64,000 nt of DNA from Alphaproteobacteria bacterium (GTDB lineage Bacteria; Pseudomonadota; Alphaproteobacteria; Caulobacterales; Maricaulaceae), in NCBI GenBank assembly GCA_016124205.1, contig WGOD01000002.1, positions 186,001-250,000 on the forward strand. Direction: 5' to 3'. Below are positions 1 to 7,271 of the stretch, piece after piece. Under the pieces are notes generated by a model. That model did no database searches, was not told where the DNA came from, and saw nothing but the letters and a program-made list of their open reading frames with translations. Position numbers and translations under genes: made by a program. Within the stretch, counting starts at the first letter, position 1. Each line of letters opens with the position of its first letter.

Positions 1-232
1 CGACGTCGTGAACGGGCGAGTTCGGCGTGCGCTCGATGATGATGGTGACCTCATACGGCCCCCATTTCGGGCGGGCGCGCTTGAACTCGGTGCGGAAGAA
101 TTCCCCGATCAGCACCTTGAAGCGCCGCGTCTGCGACGTCAGGGCGTCAACCCGCAGGTGGAGACTGTCGCCTGCCATGGCTGCCTGAACCTTCCCTCTT
201 CCGGTCCATTGAAGGGTGGCGTCTTGATCCAT
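1..232 (-). CDS. Hypothetical protein, N-terminal part, cut by window edge
   Basis: The reading frame is open from an ATG at 232 to the left edge, giving 77 codons. It is divergent from fumC. A second in-frame ATG lies at 178, but the longer start gives a normal polar N-terminus (MDQDATLQW). The visible part is basic and has a short beta-like stretch (YEVTIIIER) followed by PNSPVHDV at the edge. That layout loosely recalls RusA-type endonucleases, where a DxDN metal site follows a beta strand, but the deciding residues lie outside the window. Function is unknown; only the existence of the gene is supported. Confidence 0.55.
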   Translation of the reverse strand, partial: MDQDATLQWTGRGKVQAAMAGDSLHLRVDALTSQTRRFKVLIGEFFRTEFKRARPKWGPYEVTIIIERTPNSPVHDV

Positions 233-317
233 GCCGCCCCGGTGCTACACGTCCGTTCGAATCGTTCGTGGCCCCATGTTCCGCGAACCGTCCCGGCCCC
301 GCAAGGAGACTCGCCCG

Positions 318-1709
318 ATGCGCGACACCCGTACCGAAACCGATTCCTTCGGCCCGCTCGAAGTGCCCGCCGACAAGATGTATGGCGCGCAATCGGCCCG
401 GTCGCTGATCAACTTCGCCATCGGCGAGGAGACCATGCCGAAGCCGCTGGTACGCGCACTCGGCATCATCAAGCGCTCCGCGGCGCGTGTGAACAAGGCC
501 AATGGCAAGCTGGACGCCAGGCTGGCCGATGCGATTGAGCAGGCCGCGACTGAAGTCGCCGAGGGCAAGTGGAACGACCATTTCCCGCTGTCGGTCTGGC
601 AGACCGGTTCGGGCACGCAGTCGAACATGAATTCCAACGAGGTGATCTCGAACCGCGCGATCCAGATCCTCGGCGGCACGATCGGGTCGAAGGATCCGGT
701 CCACCCGAACGACCACGTGAACATGTCGCAGTCGTCGAACGACACCTTCCCGACCGCGATGCACATCTCGGCGGCGGAGGAAATCAACCACCGCCTGATC
801 CCGGCGCTGACCAAGCTGCGCAATGCGCTCGACGCCAAGGCGAAGTCCTTCAAGGACATCATCAAGATCGGCCGCACCCACTTGCAGGACGCAACGCCGC
901 TGACCCTCGGTCAGGAATTCTCCGGCTATGTCGCCCAGCTCGATCTGGGGATTGTCCGTGTGAAGCAAGGCCTCGAACAGCTGTTCGCGCTGGCCCAGGG
1001 CGGCACGGCGGTCGGCACCGGCATCAATGCCAAGCCGGGCTTCGACAAGGCCTTTGCCGCGGACGTTGCCGAATACACCGGCCTGCCCTTCCGCACCGCC
1101 GACAACAAGTTCGAGGCGCTCGCCGCGCATGACGCCTACATCTACGCCCACGGCGCGCTGAACACGCTCGCCGCCTCGCTTAACAAGATCGCCAACGACA
1201 TCCGCCTGCTCGGCTCGGGTCCGCGCTGCGGCATCGGCGAGATCTCTCTGCCGGAGAACGAGCCGGGCTCGTCGATCATGCCGGGCAAGGTGAACCCGAC
1301 CCAGTGCGAGGCGATGACGATGGTCTGCGCCCAGGTGATGGGCAATCACGTCGCGATCACGGTCGGCGGCGCGCAGGGCCATTTCGAGCTGAACGTGTTC
1401 AAGCCGGTCATGGCCTACAACATGCTGCAGTCGATCCGCATCATGGCCGACGCCTGCGTCAGCTTCACCGACAATTGCGTCGACGGCATCGTCGCCAATG
1501 AAGACCGCATCACCGATCTGATGGAGCGCTCGCTCATGCTGGTCACGGCGCTGGCGCCGAAAATCGGTTATGACAACGCCACCAAGGTCGCCAAGACCGC
1601 GCACAAGAACGGCACCACGCTGCGCGAAGAAGCGGTGAAGCTCGGCTTCGTGACGGCAGAGGAATTCGACGCGGTCGTTGTGCCGTCGGAGATGATCAAG
1701 CCGAAATAG
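318..1709 (+). CDS. fumC: Fumarate hydratase class II (FumC)
   Basis: Class II fumarase, which interconverts fumarate and malate in the TCA cycle in the cytoplasm as an iron-independent homotetramer. The product is 463 aa, close to the 467 aa of E. coli FumC. The family signature [11 protein letters not shown] is at about residues 316-326. The [10 protein letters not shown] segment carrying the active-site histidine is near residue 187, and [10 protein letters not shown] is near 95. The ATG at 318 is preferred over upstream in-frame starts because it has an AAGGAG site about 10 bases upstream and matches the family N-terminus. The DUF4169 and ribbon-helix-helix genes follow on the same strand after a repeat-filled gap of about 200 bp. 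Confidence 0.98.
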   Translation: MRDTRTETDSFGPLEVPADKMYGAQSARSLINFAIGEETMPKPLVRALGIIKRSAARVNKANGKLDARLADAIEQAATEVAEGKWNDHFPLSVWQTGSGTQSNMNSNEVISNRAIQILGGTIGSKDPVHPNDHVNMSQSSNDTFPTAMHISAAEEINHRLIPALTKLRNALDAKAKSFKDIIKIGRTHLQDATPLTLGQEFSGYVAQLDLGIVRVKQGLEQLFALAQGGTAVGTGINAKPGFDKAFAADVAEYTGLPFRTADNKFEALAAHDAYIYAHGALNTLAASLNKIANDIRLLGSGPRCGIGEISLPENEPGSSIMPGKVNPTQCEAMTMVCAQVMGNHVAITVGGAQGHFELNVFKPVMAYNMLQSIRIMADACVSFTDNCVDGIVANEDRITDLMERSLMLVTALAPKIGYDNATKVAKTAHKNGTTLREEAVKLGFVTAEEFDAVVVPSEMIKPK

Positions 1710-1726
1710 GCCGCTGACCCTGCAAT

Positions 1727-1870
1727 CCCTCCCCTCGAAGGGGAGGGACGCGAGCGGCTTGCGTTAAGCAAGGCGGGAGCGGGGTGGGGTGAGCGTACCT
1801 GCAAGACACCCCCACCCCGGTCGGCTGGCTGACGCTCAGCCTCCCGGCCCTCCCCTCAAGGGGGAGGGCG
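1727..1870. repeat. Composite dispersed palindromic repeat
   Basis: The gap between fumC and the DUF4169 gene is mostly repeat. The left unit (core 1734-1789) runs from CTCGAAGGGGAGGG to GGGGTGGGG. A near-identical copy is at 43115-43169. The right unit (about 1807-1870) starts with CACCCCGG and ends with CCCTCCCCTCAAGGGGGAGGG, so it is roughly inverted relative to the left unit, and the pair could fold as a long stem. This is the extragenic palindrome type common in Alphaproteobacteria. No promoter or small gene is evident in it. Confidence 0.75.
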
Positions 1871-1910
1871 GGCTACGTTCTTGATCGGGAACATCCAGGC
1901 GAGACGCCGC

Positions 1911-2105
1911 ATGACCACCAAACCGATCAATCTCCGCGCCGTGCGCAAGGCGAAGGTCCGCGCCGAGAAGGAAAAGGCGGCGGAGGCGAACCGCGCCGCC
2001 TTCGGCCGCACCAAGGCGGAAAAGCTGAAAGCCAAAATCGATAAGGCGAAGGCCGACGCGCATGTCGAGGGGCACAAGCGGGAGCCCGGGCGGGAGGGCG
2101 AATGA
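1911..2105 (+). CDS. DUF4169 family small basic protein
   Basis: A 64-residue, highly charged Lys/Arg/Ala/Glu-rich protein. Its N-terminus (KPINLRAVRKAKVRAEKEKAA) and low-complexity helical body match DUF4169, a small family found beside fumC in many Alphaproteobacteria. The ATG at 1911 was chosen because it puts the INLR motif near the N-terminus as in the family; an upstream in-frame start at 1881 would add ten residues. Its stop overlaps the start of the next gene as ATGA, implying coupled translation. Function is unknown. Likely a helical or coiled-coil protein by composition. Confidence 0.8.
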   Translation: MTTKPINLRAVRKAKVRAEKEKAAEANRAAFGRTKAEKLKAKIDKAKADAHVEGHKREPGREGE

Positions 2106-2326
2106 GCCTCGTCAAACGCTCCCTCTCACTCGCCGGTCACCGGACCAGCCTCGCGCTTGAAGCGGAGTTCTGGGACGTGCTCGATCAGGCCGCATTGGAC
2201 GAGCGTCTGTCGCTCGCCGCGCTGATCGGCCGGATCGACGAGGACCGGGTCGAGGCGGGAGACGAGCTCAATCTCGCCTCCGCCTGCCGCGTCTGGGCGC
2301 TGAAACGGGTCCGGTCCGGGGGTTAG
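2102..2326 (+). CDS. Ribbon-helix-helix domain protein
   Basis: A 74-residue protein of the small alphaproteobacterial ribbon-helix-helix family usually found after DUF4169. The N-terminal strand (VKRSLSLAGHRTSLALE) is followed by a helix containing EFWDVLDQAA, the pattern of these domains. It is probably a DNA-binding dimer or a protein-interaction module; no target can be read from the sequence. The ATG overlaps the DUF4169 stop by 4 bases. Its TAG overlaps the stop of the convergent gene at 2323. Confidence 0.8.
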   Translation: MSLVKRSLSLAGHRTSLALEAEFWDVLDQAALDERLSLAALIGRIDEDRVEAGDELNLASACRVWALKRVRSGG

Positions 2327-2943
2327 TGTCCCGGCCGGCGCTGCGCGGCGAGGAAGGGAATGTCAAACTCGCTGTTAGCATCGAATGAAAGCGGGCTGTC
2401 GATGCCGCAGAACCATTCCGACGCCAGAAGATCGGCCGCCTGACGTGCCATTTCGTTGGCGTTTGGCAGGCTGGACGCGTCGATATAGGCGACATGGCAT
2501 GCGACTTCCGGCGTGCCAGGCTGTAATGCGGTGACCACCAGCGTCTGCCACTCGCCCGCATTGTCCGGGTCCATCATTTCGGGTGTGTCGTTGTAGTAGC
2601 GGTGGATCGTCGCGAAGGGCGTTCCGCCGTCGAGCCGCCATTCGATCACATCACCATAGTGACCGAAGAGGCCGCGCATCGGCGGGTTCATATAGTCGGA
2701 TGCCTGCCCGGCCGGAGAGCGGTAGCCCTCCGCCGACCCGTGTTCGCCCGAGATGATGAGCACTTCCCAGCCCTGATAGCCTGGGCAGGTCGTTTCCCAC
2801 ACAGGTTCGTCAGGATGTTCAAACTCGCTGCAGCCCGTATCGATACGGATGTAGGTGCTTTCGAAGTCCTGCGCGGCGGCGGCCCCCGCGATCAACGCGG
2901 CGATACCGGCGGCAGCGAGCGTGGCGGCGATCATGCGGATCAT
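2323..2943 (-). CDS. Secreted protein of unknown function, four cysteines
   Basis: A 206-residue product starting at the ATG at 2943, which has a GGAGGA site just upstream. A longer frame reaching 3297 is not used because it would cross the divergent promoter region. Residues 1-24 form a Sec signal peptide (Ala-rich h-region, cleavage after AAAA before QDF). The mature part has four cysteines (in GCSEF, TTCPG, VACHV and WFCGI), consistent with two disulfides in the periplasm. I recognise no domain. It is divergent from the secreted protein at 3121 across a 177-bp gap. Confidence 0.75.
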   Translation of the reverse strand: MIRMIAATLAAAGIAALIAGAAAAQDFESTYIRIDTGCSEFEHPDEPVWETTCPGYQGWEVLIISGEHGSAEGYRSPAGQASDYMNPPMRGLFGHYGDVIEWRLDGGTPFATIHRYYNDTPEMMDPDNAGEWQTLVVTALQPGTPEVACHVAYIDASSLPNANEMARQAADLLASEWFCGIDSPLSFDANSEFDIPFLAAQRRPGH

Positions 2944-3120
2944 CTGGTCCTCCCGTTTCCGCCAGAGCCTAACGCGGCCCAGACCGAGGCAACAATGGCC
3001 CTCCGCCCGATCTGCGCAATTTTTTATTGTCTTGCCGCGACGCCTTGGAAAGGCGTTCAATTCCCGTTCAGCCGCCGGAACCGAGTTTGGGCGGCGCATT
3101 ACCGGACGGGGAGGTCCGCC

Positions 3121-3972
3121 ATGAAACGACTGATTTCGATTGCGTTCGCAAGCTCGGCTCTGAGTACCGGCCTCGCGCATGCCGACGAAACGCATTTCAC
3201 GACGGGCATCGAGACGGTGACGATCAGCCACATGACTCCGCAGGTTCAGGTGACGGTCCGCAACACCTCGCACAGCCCTGATCCGGCGGCGCGCCAACTC
3301 CGCATGGTGTCGAACGATCCGGTCGTGACCGTGCGCGGGCAGTTCTTCTGCAATTCCTACTCACACAGCACACCGGGCGAATCCCGGGCGCGCCGGGCGC
3401 AAGTCCTGTTCGGGCTCACCGCGCCGCATGCGAACGGGAATGGCTATGAATTGCTGCCGATCGGAGTCTGGGGTGAGAGCCCGGCGGTCCAGTACAATGG
3501 CGCGCGCACCGGCGAGAACTTCGACATCGACGCGGTGATGGACCTGCCTGAAAGCTGGGATTCCGAGGCGCTCGTCACCCTCTTCTTCAATCCGGTGAAG
3601 ACGGTCGAGGACCATCTCGAGGACTTCGTTTCGAACGGCGCTGGCAGCCCCGCCGACTTCCTGCGTCAGGACGATGTATTCCAGGTGGAGGTGCCCGTCA
3701 GCATGACCGCCTGGTGCGAATATGGCGGGCGCTGGTATCCGGGCGTCCGGCAACAAACGGTGACCGTCTCGGTCTTCTATCAGGGTGATCCGGACATCAC
3801 CGACGGCGCGGGAGTGGTGAATTCAGTGGGCGATGTCGCCGCGCCGGTGCCGAACCGGGCCCGCACGACGACCTCGGCGACCGGCAACGATGGCGGCCCC
3901 CCTGCCCGGACATCGCGGCCGGCCCGCGCGACCGACGAAACCCCGCCACGGCGGACAAACCCGCAACGCTGA
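3121..3972 (+). CDS. Secreted protein of unknown function
   Basis: A 283-residue product whose ATG follows a GGGGAGG site. Residues 1-21 form a signal peptide (MKRL start, h-region, cleavage near AHA|DE). The body looks beta-rich, with two cysteines (FFCNSY, AWCEYG). The last 60 residues are low-complexity Thr/Arg/Pro/Gly, probably disordered. It may form a surface or periplasmic beta-sandwich; this is a composition-based guess. No family recognised. Confidence 0.75.
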   Translation: MKRLISIAFASSALSTGLAHADETHFTTGIETVTISHMTPQVQVTVRNTSHSPDPAARQLRMVSNDPVVTVRGQFFCNSYSHSTPGESRARRAQVLFGLTAPHANGNGYELLPIGVWGESPAVQYNGARTGENFDIDAVMDLPESWDSEALVTLFFNPVKTVEDHLEDFVSNGAGSPADFLRQDDVFQVEVPVSMTAWCEYGGRWYPGVRQQTVTVSVFYQGDPDITDGAGVVNSVGDVAAPVPNRARTTTSATGNDGGPPARTSRPARATDETPPRRTNPQR

Positions 3973-4037
3973 CGCCGGCATAGACGCCTCGCATATCGGG
4001 GATTATCCCTTCGTCCCAGCGAGGGGATGATCCGCCG

Positions 4038-5279
4038 ATGACCGAGCACGTGGCCGAGGACAGCGGCGGGCATTTCGCCGCATTCCGGCACCGGCCCTAT
4101 CTGATCTACTGGCTGGCGCGCGCGGCGACCGTGTTCGCGGCGCAGATCCAGATCGTCGCGCTCGGCTGGCAGGTCTACGACCTGACCCGCAATCCGCTGC
4201 ATCTTGGCCTCATCGGCCTGTCGCAATTCCTGCCGGCCCTGCTGCTCGTCCTCGTCACCGGCGCGGTCGCCGACCGCTTCTCGCGGCGGGGGATCATGGC
4301 GATCTGCCTCGTCGGTATGGCGACCATTTCGTCCGGGTTCTTCCTGTTCACGGCGTCAGGCAGCCACACGATCTGGGTCATCTTCCTGCTGCTTGCCGGG
4401 TTCGGAACGGCGCGGGCCTTCTTCGGACCGGCGACGCAATCCCTGCTGCCGAACATCGTGCCTACGACGCTGTTGTCGAAGGCGATCGCGCTCAATTCCT
4501 CGGCCTGGCAGCTCGCGACCGTGCTTGGCCCCGTCGCGGGCGGTCTGCTCTACGGCGTCTCGCCGCTCATCGCCTACGGCACGTCGGCGACGCTTCTGGT
4601 CGTGGCTGCCGGGCTCGTCTTCCTGATCCCGAAACCGGAGCAGAAGACCGAGGCCGAAGCACCGAGCCTCGATGTGCTGCTCGCCGGATTCAAATACATC
4701 TGGAAGGAGAAGGTCGTGTTCGGGGCGATCTCGCTCGACCTGTTCGCCGTTCTGCTGGGCGGCGCGACCGCCCTCCTGCCGGTCTATGCCCGCGACATAT
4801 TGCAGGTCGGCGAGGAAGGGCTGGGCCTGTTGCGCGCCGCGCCGGGCGTGGGGGCCATCGCCGTCGCAATCTGGCTGGCGACGCACAATATCCGCGACCA
4901 TGCCGGTCTGTGGATGTTCTTCTTCGTCGCCGTATTCGGAGCCTTCACAATTGTGTTCGGGGCCTCGCCCTATGCTTGGCTGTCGATCATCGCCCTGGCG
5001 GCGCTCGGCGCTGCGGACATGGTCAGTGTCTATATCCGCGAGACCCTCATCCAGCTTTGGACGCCGGACCGGGTGCGCGGCCGGGTGAACGCCGTGAACA
5101 TGGTCTTCATCGGCGCCTCGAACGAGCTGGGCGAATTCCGCGCCGGAGTGATGGCCGCGCTGATCGGGGCCAAGGCCACCGTGATTGTAGGTGGCGCGGG
5201 CACGGTTCTGGTCGCGGCGCTGTGGGCGAAGATGTTCCCGGACCTTCGCAAGGCGCGGCATCTCGACGGCCGGGCCTAG
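4038..5279 (+). CDS. MFS transporter, enterobactin-exporter-like
   Basis: A 413-residue protein of about 12 transmembrane segments in the major facilitator superfamily. The N-terminal LIYWLARAATVFAAQIQ segment, the loop between TM2 and TM3 (VADRFSRRG) and the segment GPVAGGLLYG resemble the EntS-like MFS_3 group. Substrate cannot be deduced. The ATG at 4038 has a GAGGGG site a little far upstream. It lies alone between a secreted protein and a ClC channel gene on the same strand; only 45 bp separate it from the latter, so co-transcription is possible. Confidence 0.85.
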   Translation: MTEHVAEDSGGHFAAFRHRPYLIYWLARAATVFAAQIQIVALGWQVYDLTRNPLHLGLIGLSQFLPALLLVLVTGAVADRFSRRGIMAICLVGMATISSGFFLFTASGSHTIWVIFLLLAGFGTARAFFGPATQSLLPNIVPTTLLSKAIALNSSAWQLATVLGPVAGGLLYGVSPLIAYGTSATLLVVAAGLVFLIPKPEQKTEAEAPSLDVLLAGFKYIWKEKVVFGAISLDLFAVLLGGATALLPVYARDILQVGEEGLGLLRAAPGVGAIAVAIWLATHNIRDHAGLWMFFFVAVFGAFTIVFGASPYAWLSIIALAALGAADMVSVYIRETLIQLWTPDRVRGRVNAVNMVFIGASNELGEFRAGVMAALIGAKATVIVGGAGTVLVAALWAKMFPDLRKARHLDGRA

Positions 5280-5324
5280 TTCCATCCCCTTGACCCGCAA
5301 ACGGAACGGGCGCTCTAACAGGGT

Positions 5325-7061
5325 GTGGAGACGCCCGGCGACGATACCCAGACCGAGCCGCACAGCGCGGCGCCGCACTCGCGCAAGCTGAAGCTGGCGT
5401 TACGGGCGCGCGCCGCGGCGCGCGCTGCGGTCATGGGGTCGCGGCGCGGCTGGGGCTGGCTGCGGGAGCAGTGGCGGCAGGGCCGGTCGCCAGCGATGTG
5501 GCTGCTCGGCCTCCTCACCGGGATCGCCTCGGGCTATGCCGCGCTTGCCTTCATCCTCGCCATTCATGGCGTTTCACTCGTCGTCTTCGGGGCGAACCAC
5601 GATGCGCTGGCCAGCGGCGTCGACGCCCTGCCCGGCTGGCGGGTCTTCGTCGGACCCGTGATCGGGGGGCTGATCGTCGCCGGTCTGCTGTTCATCGGTC
5701 AGCGCTACAACTGGCTGACCGAGACCCGCGCGCACGCCGTCGCCGACGTGGTCGAGGCAAGGGCGGTGCGATCCGGCCGGGTGATCCTGAAAACCGGACT
5801 ACTGTCGGCGCTGATCTCGGCGATATCCTTGGGCTCGGGCGGATCGGCAGGCCGGGAAGGCCCGGCGGTGCATCTCGGCGGCGCGCTCGCCAGTTTCGGC
5901 GCGCGGTCGCTCGGCATCCCGGCCCGGGCCGTGCGCACCCTCCTCGCCTGCGGTGCCGCGGCGGCCGTCGCGGCCAGCTTCAACGCGCCGATTGCGGGTG
6001 CGCTCTTCGCGTTCGAGGTGGTGCTGGGGCATTACGCGCTGCGATCCATCGCTCCCGTCGCCATCGCCAGCGTCGCCGGGGCGGTCGTCTCGCGCATTCA
6101 TCTGGGCGCGACGCCGGCCTTCACCGTGCCGGCCATGGGCGCGGCCAGCGCGTGGGATCTGCCGGGCGTTTTCCTGCTCAGCCTCGCGGCGGCGGGGGTC
6201 GCCATCGCCTTCGTGCAATCCAGCGTTCACGCCCCGCGCCTCGTCGCGCAGCAGGCCGAGAAATGGCGGATTCCGCTCTGGGCGCTGCCGCCCATCGGCG
6301 GAATCGGGATCGGGCTGCTCGCCCTGCCCATGCCGGAGATTCTCGGCGTCGGCTACGAGGCGACCTCCAACGCGCTCGGCGGGCAATATGCCGTCCTGTT
6401 TCTGCTTGGCCTGATCGCGATGAAGCTTCTGGCGACCGGCGTGACACTCGGCTTCCGGTTTGGTGGGGGCGTGTTCTCGCCCGCGCTTTATCTTGGCGCG
6501 ATGCTGGGCGCGGCCTTCGGCACGGCCATCGGCCTTGCGACCGGCGGTGAGACGGGCGGCGTGCCCTTCTACGCCGTGGTCGGCATGGGTGCGGTCGCCG
6601 GGGCGGCGCTCGGCGCGCCGCTGTCCACGACGCTGATCGTGTTCGAGCTGACGGCGAACTACGAAGCGTCGGTCGCCGTGCTGGTCGCCGTGTCCATCGC
6701 CACCGTCCTGACCCAGGCGATGACCGGCGGGTCGATCTTCCAGAAGCAGATTCTCCGCCACGGCTACGACCTGTCGCGGGGGCAGTCGCGCGTCCTCCTC
6801 CAGACGATAAGGGTGCGCGATATCATGGCGCCATACGAGGGCGACGCCGCCGACATGGACACGGCCAGTGGCGCGCCGAGCCTCTATGACGACGATTATC
6901 TCGGCCGCGCCATCGGCCTGCTCTCGGCGGAAAGCCTCGACGGCGCGCCGGTACGCTCTCGGTCAGACGACCAGCCGGTCGTCGGCTGGCTGTCCCGTGC
7001 CGATGCCCATGCCGCCTATGCCCGCGCACTCGAAGCGACGCATGAGGAAGAGCATTTGTAG
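5325..7061 (+). CDS. ClC-family chloride channel or proton/chloride antiporter
   Basis: A 578-residue inner-membrane protein of the ClC family. The selectivity motif region GSGGSAGREGP with the gating glutamate is at roughly residues 170-180, and GGGVFSPALYLGA (GxFxP motif) is near 382. The last 100 residues contain a weak CBS-like regulatory region. Candidate start is GTG 5325; the next methionine in frame is near 5430 and would remove a charged N-terminal tail of about 35 residues. Whether it is a channel or an antiporter cannot be decided here. Confidence 0.88.
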   Translation: METPGDDTQTEPHSAAPHSRKLKLALRARAAARAAVMGSRRGWGWLREQWRQGRSPAMWLLGLLTGIASGYAALAFILAIHGVSLVVFGANHDALASGVDALPGWRVFVGPVIGGLIVAGLLFIGQRYNWLTETRAHAVADVVEARAVRSGRVILKTGLLSALISAISLGSGGSAGREGPAVHLGGALASFGARSLGIPARAVRTLLACGAAAAVAASFNAPIAGALFAFEVVLGHYALRSIAPVAIASVAGAVVSRIHLGATPAFTVPAMGAASAWDLPGVFLLSLAAAGVAIAFVQSSVHAPRLVAQQAEKWRIPLWALPPIGGIGIGLLALPMPEILGVGYEATSNALGGQYAVLFLLGLIAMKLLATGVTLGFRFGGGVFSPALYLGAMLGAAFGTAIGLATGGETGGVPFYAVVGMGAVAGAALGAPLSTTLIVFELTANYEASVAVLVAVSIATVLTQAMTGGSIFQKQILRHGYDLSRGQSRVLLQTIRVRDIMAPYEGDAADMDTASGAPSLYDDDYLGRAIGLLSAESLDGAPVRSRSDDQPVVGWLSRADAHAAYARALEATHEEEHL

Positions 7062-7079
7062 CGGCAATTTCTTCTCGTC

Positions 7080-7162
7080 CTTCGAGGCCCCATCGGGGCA
7101 CCTCAGGATGAGGAGACAATTCAGCCCTCATGCTGAGGTGCTGCCGTCAGGCAGCCTCGAAG
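7080..7162. repeat. Nested inverted repeat between ClC gene and helicase gene
   Basis: The outer arms are CTTCGAGGC (7080-7088) and GCCTCGAAG (7154-7162). The inner arms are ACCTCAGGATGAGG (7100-7113) and CCTCATGCTGAGGT (7126-7139), complementary except for one central base. The arrangement is a long imperfect palindrome typical of alphaproteobacterial intergenic repeats. It fills much of the 210-bp gap and could act as an RNA hairpin downstream of the ClC gene. It lacks a T-run, so I do not call it a terminator. Confidence 0.75.
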
Positions 7163-7271
7163 CACGGGGGAGGCCCCACTGCACCCCGCAACCCTAGCCG
7201 GGCAGACAGCCCACCTTGTGCCGGTTATGTTCCGCTTTGGATTCGGCGCGGAAGCAGCGTAGACCCTGACC

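Noticed and set aside
147-1604. 485-codon minus-strand frame over fumC
   Set aside because: It is a shadow of fumC: no recognisable domain, and it overlaps a gene with complete signature motifs.
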